6,186 bases of DNA from an uncultured Legionella sp. GTDB taxonomy: Bacteria > Pseudomonadota > Gammaproteobacteria > Legionellales > Legionellaceae. Position numbers and translations under genes: made by a program. Position 1 is the first letter of the stretch. Each line of letters starts with the position of its first letter. Under the pieces are notes generated by a model. That model worked only from the letters and a program-made list of their open reading frames with translations, made no database searches and was not told where the DNA came from. Location: positions 1 to 6,186 of the forward strand of contig CAISKC010000334.1 of NCBI GenBank assembly GCA_903885895.1. The letters run 5' to 3'. Below are positions 5,405-6,186 of the stretch, in pieces.

Positions 5405-6147
5405 TGCAGATTTCTGAACATTCCGCTGTGGTAACGGGTGGCGCATCCGGCATGGGGAAAGCCACGACCTTGGCATTGCGCCAGCGTGGGATCAAAGTGA
5501 TGGTTTGGGACAAGAACATTGCTGATGGCACAGAAGATGCTGTGGCATGTGACGTGTCTTCCGAACAAGCTGTTGAACAAGCGTTGGCGTACACCATTGA
5601 GCGAGTGGGAACGCCAAGGATATTAGTTAATTGTGCTGGTATTGCCCCAGCTCGACGCATGGTCAATAAACAAGGGGCGATGCCTTTGCAAGAGTTCAAG
5701 CAAGTGATTGATATCAATTTGGTGGGTACGTTTAATGTGATGCGTTTGCTGGCAGCTGCAATGGCTAAGCTGGAGCCAGTTACTGAGTCGCTGGAACGAG
5801 GGGTGATCATAAATACTGCGTCGATTGCAGCATTTGAAGGGCAGATTGGGCAATTAGCCTATGCGGCGTCAAAGGGCGGCGTGGTTGCTATGACTTTACC
5901 AGCTGCACGCGAATTAGCGAGTTTGGGGATCAGAGTGAATACTATTGCTCCGGGATTGATGGCAACGCCGATGCTGTTAAATATGCCACAAGAAGTTCAA
6001 GATAGTTTGCAGTCGACCTTGCTATTTCCTAAACGTTTAGGCTATCCAGAAGAATATGCAGCTTTGGTTATGCATTTGATCGAAAATCCACTCATCAATG
6101 GTGAAACAATTCGTTTGGATGGGGCATTACGATTGTCGCCGCATTAG
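5404..6147 (+). CDS. HSD10-type short-chain dehydrogenase, likely 3-hydroxyacyl-CoA dehydrogenase
   Basis: The 247-residue protein is a classical short-chain dehydrogenase. The Rossmann motif is TGGASGMG (11-18), Asp36 at the end of the second strand indicates NAD preference, NCAG is at 76-79, Asn105 is in the active-site helix, and the catalytic Ser140, Tyr153 and Lys157 lie in NTASIAAFEGQIGQ...YAASK. The blocks VIINTASIAAFEGQ, RVNTIAPGL, FPKRLGYPEEYA, ENPLINGE and IRLDGALR match 17-beta-hydroxysteroid dehydrogenase type 10 closely. That family oxidises short-chain 3-hydroxyacyl-CoA and 2-methyl-3-hydroxybutyryl-CoA in fatty acid and isoleucine degradation; the exact substrate here is inferred. 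The ATG at 5404 has GGAGG (5392-5396) seven bases upstream. An adjacent in-frame ATG at 5401 is only four bases away and would add one Met. The start shares its A with the preceding gene's TGA, implying one operon. Confidence 0.92.
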   Translation: MQISEHSAVVTGGASGMGKATTLALRQRGIKVMVWDKNIADGTEDAVACDVSSEQAVEQALAYTIERVGTPRILVNCAGIAPARRMVNKQGAMPLQEFKQVIDINLVGTFNVMRLLAAAMAKLEPVTESLERGVIINTASIAAFEGQIGQLAYAASKGGVVAMTLPAARELASLGIRVNTIAPGLMATPMLLNMPQEVQDSLQSTLLFPKRLGYPEEYAALVMHLIENPLINGETIRLDGALRLSPH

Positions 6148-6179
6148 GGCTGAGGCGATGCGCCAGCGCCGCCTCAGCT
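6148..6179 (+). terminator. GC-rich perfect hairpin after the dehydrogenase gene
   Basis: GCTGAGGCG (6149-6157) and CGCCTCAGC (6170-6178) form a perfect 9-bp stem, extendable by a G-T pair, with a 12-base loop containing its own short GCG/CGC stem. It begins directly after the TAG at 6145-6147. No T-run is visible in the seven bases left in the window, so it may be an intrinsic terminator whose tail is not shown, a transcript-stabilising hairpin or a palindromic repeat. Its GC content is far above its surroundings. Confidence 0.45.
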
Positions 6180-6186
6180 GCGATGG

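Noticed and set aside
5376..5810. Minus-strand 144-codon open frame opposite the dehydrogenase gene
   Set aside because: It is antisense to a strongly conserved short-chain dehydrogenase and has no recognisable domain or start signal.

Overview
The window looks like chromosomal sequence from a gammaproteobacterium of moderate to low GC content (mid-40s percent by eye) with AT-rich intergenic DNA. RdgC, a protein largely confined to beta- and gammaproteobacteria, sits next to a BamD that matches the gammaproteobacterial form closely. Small palindromic repeats lie in the gaps between genes. Legionellales (Legionella/Coxiella relatives) would fit, but that placement is inference from general resemblance and not a search result.

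Layout. Positions 1-300 hold a possible gene tail running in from the left edge and a 49-residue single-pass membrane protein. A tRNA-Ser(UGA) gene with encoded CCA is on the minus strand at 366-453. It shares a roughly 100-base divergent promoter region with acs (556-2505, plus), which encodes acetyl-CoA synthetase. Acs converges on bamD, and the 189-base gap between them is filled with palindromic repeat-like sequence. On the minus strand rdgC (4420-3503) and bamD (3489-2695) follow each other with 13 bases between them and probably share a transcript. A 417-base divergent gap separates rdgC from a plus-strand pair: an isochorismatase-like cysteine hydrolase (4838-5404) and an HSD10-type short-chain dehydrogenase (5404-6147). 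These two share one base at the stop/start junction (TGATG). A GC-rich perfect hairpin follows the second gene at the window's right edge.

The genes are mostly conserved housekeeping or central metabolism. Acs activates acetate to acetyl-CoA. The HSD10-like dehydrogenase probably oxidises 3-hydroxyacyl-CoA in fatty-acid or isoleucine breakdown, which also feeds acetyl-CoA. BamD belongs to the outer-membrane beta-barrel assembly machine, and RdgC is a DNA-binding modulator of RecA.

The least explained stretch is the rdgC/isochorismatase divergent gap. It contains an iterated GGTATAC..ACAG motif, a good sigma-70-like promoter, a possible 15-codon leader ORF and two successive inverted repeats before the start codon. 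This looks like a structured, perhaps regulated, 5' leader. I see no CRISPR array, intact insertion sequence, phage gene, toxin-antitoxin pair or defence system, and no convincing novel multi-gene system.
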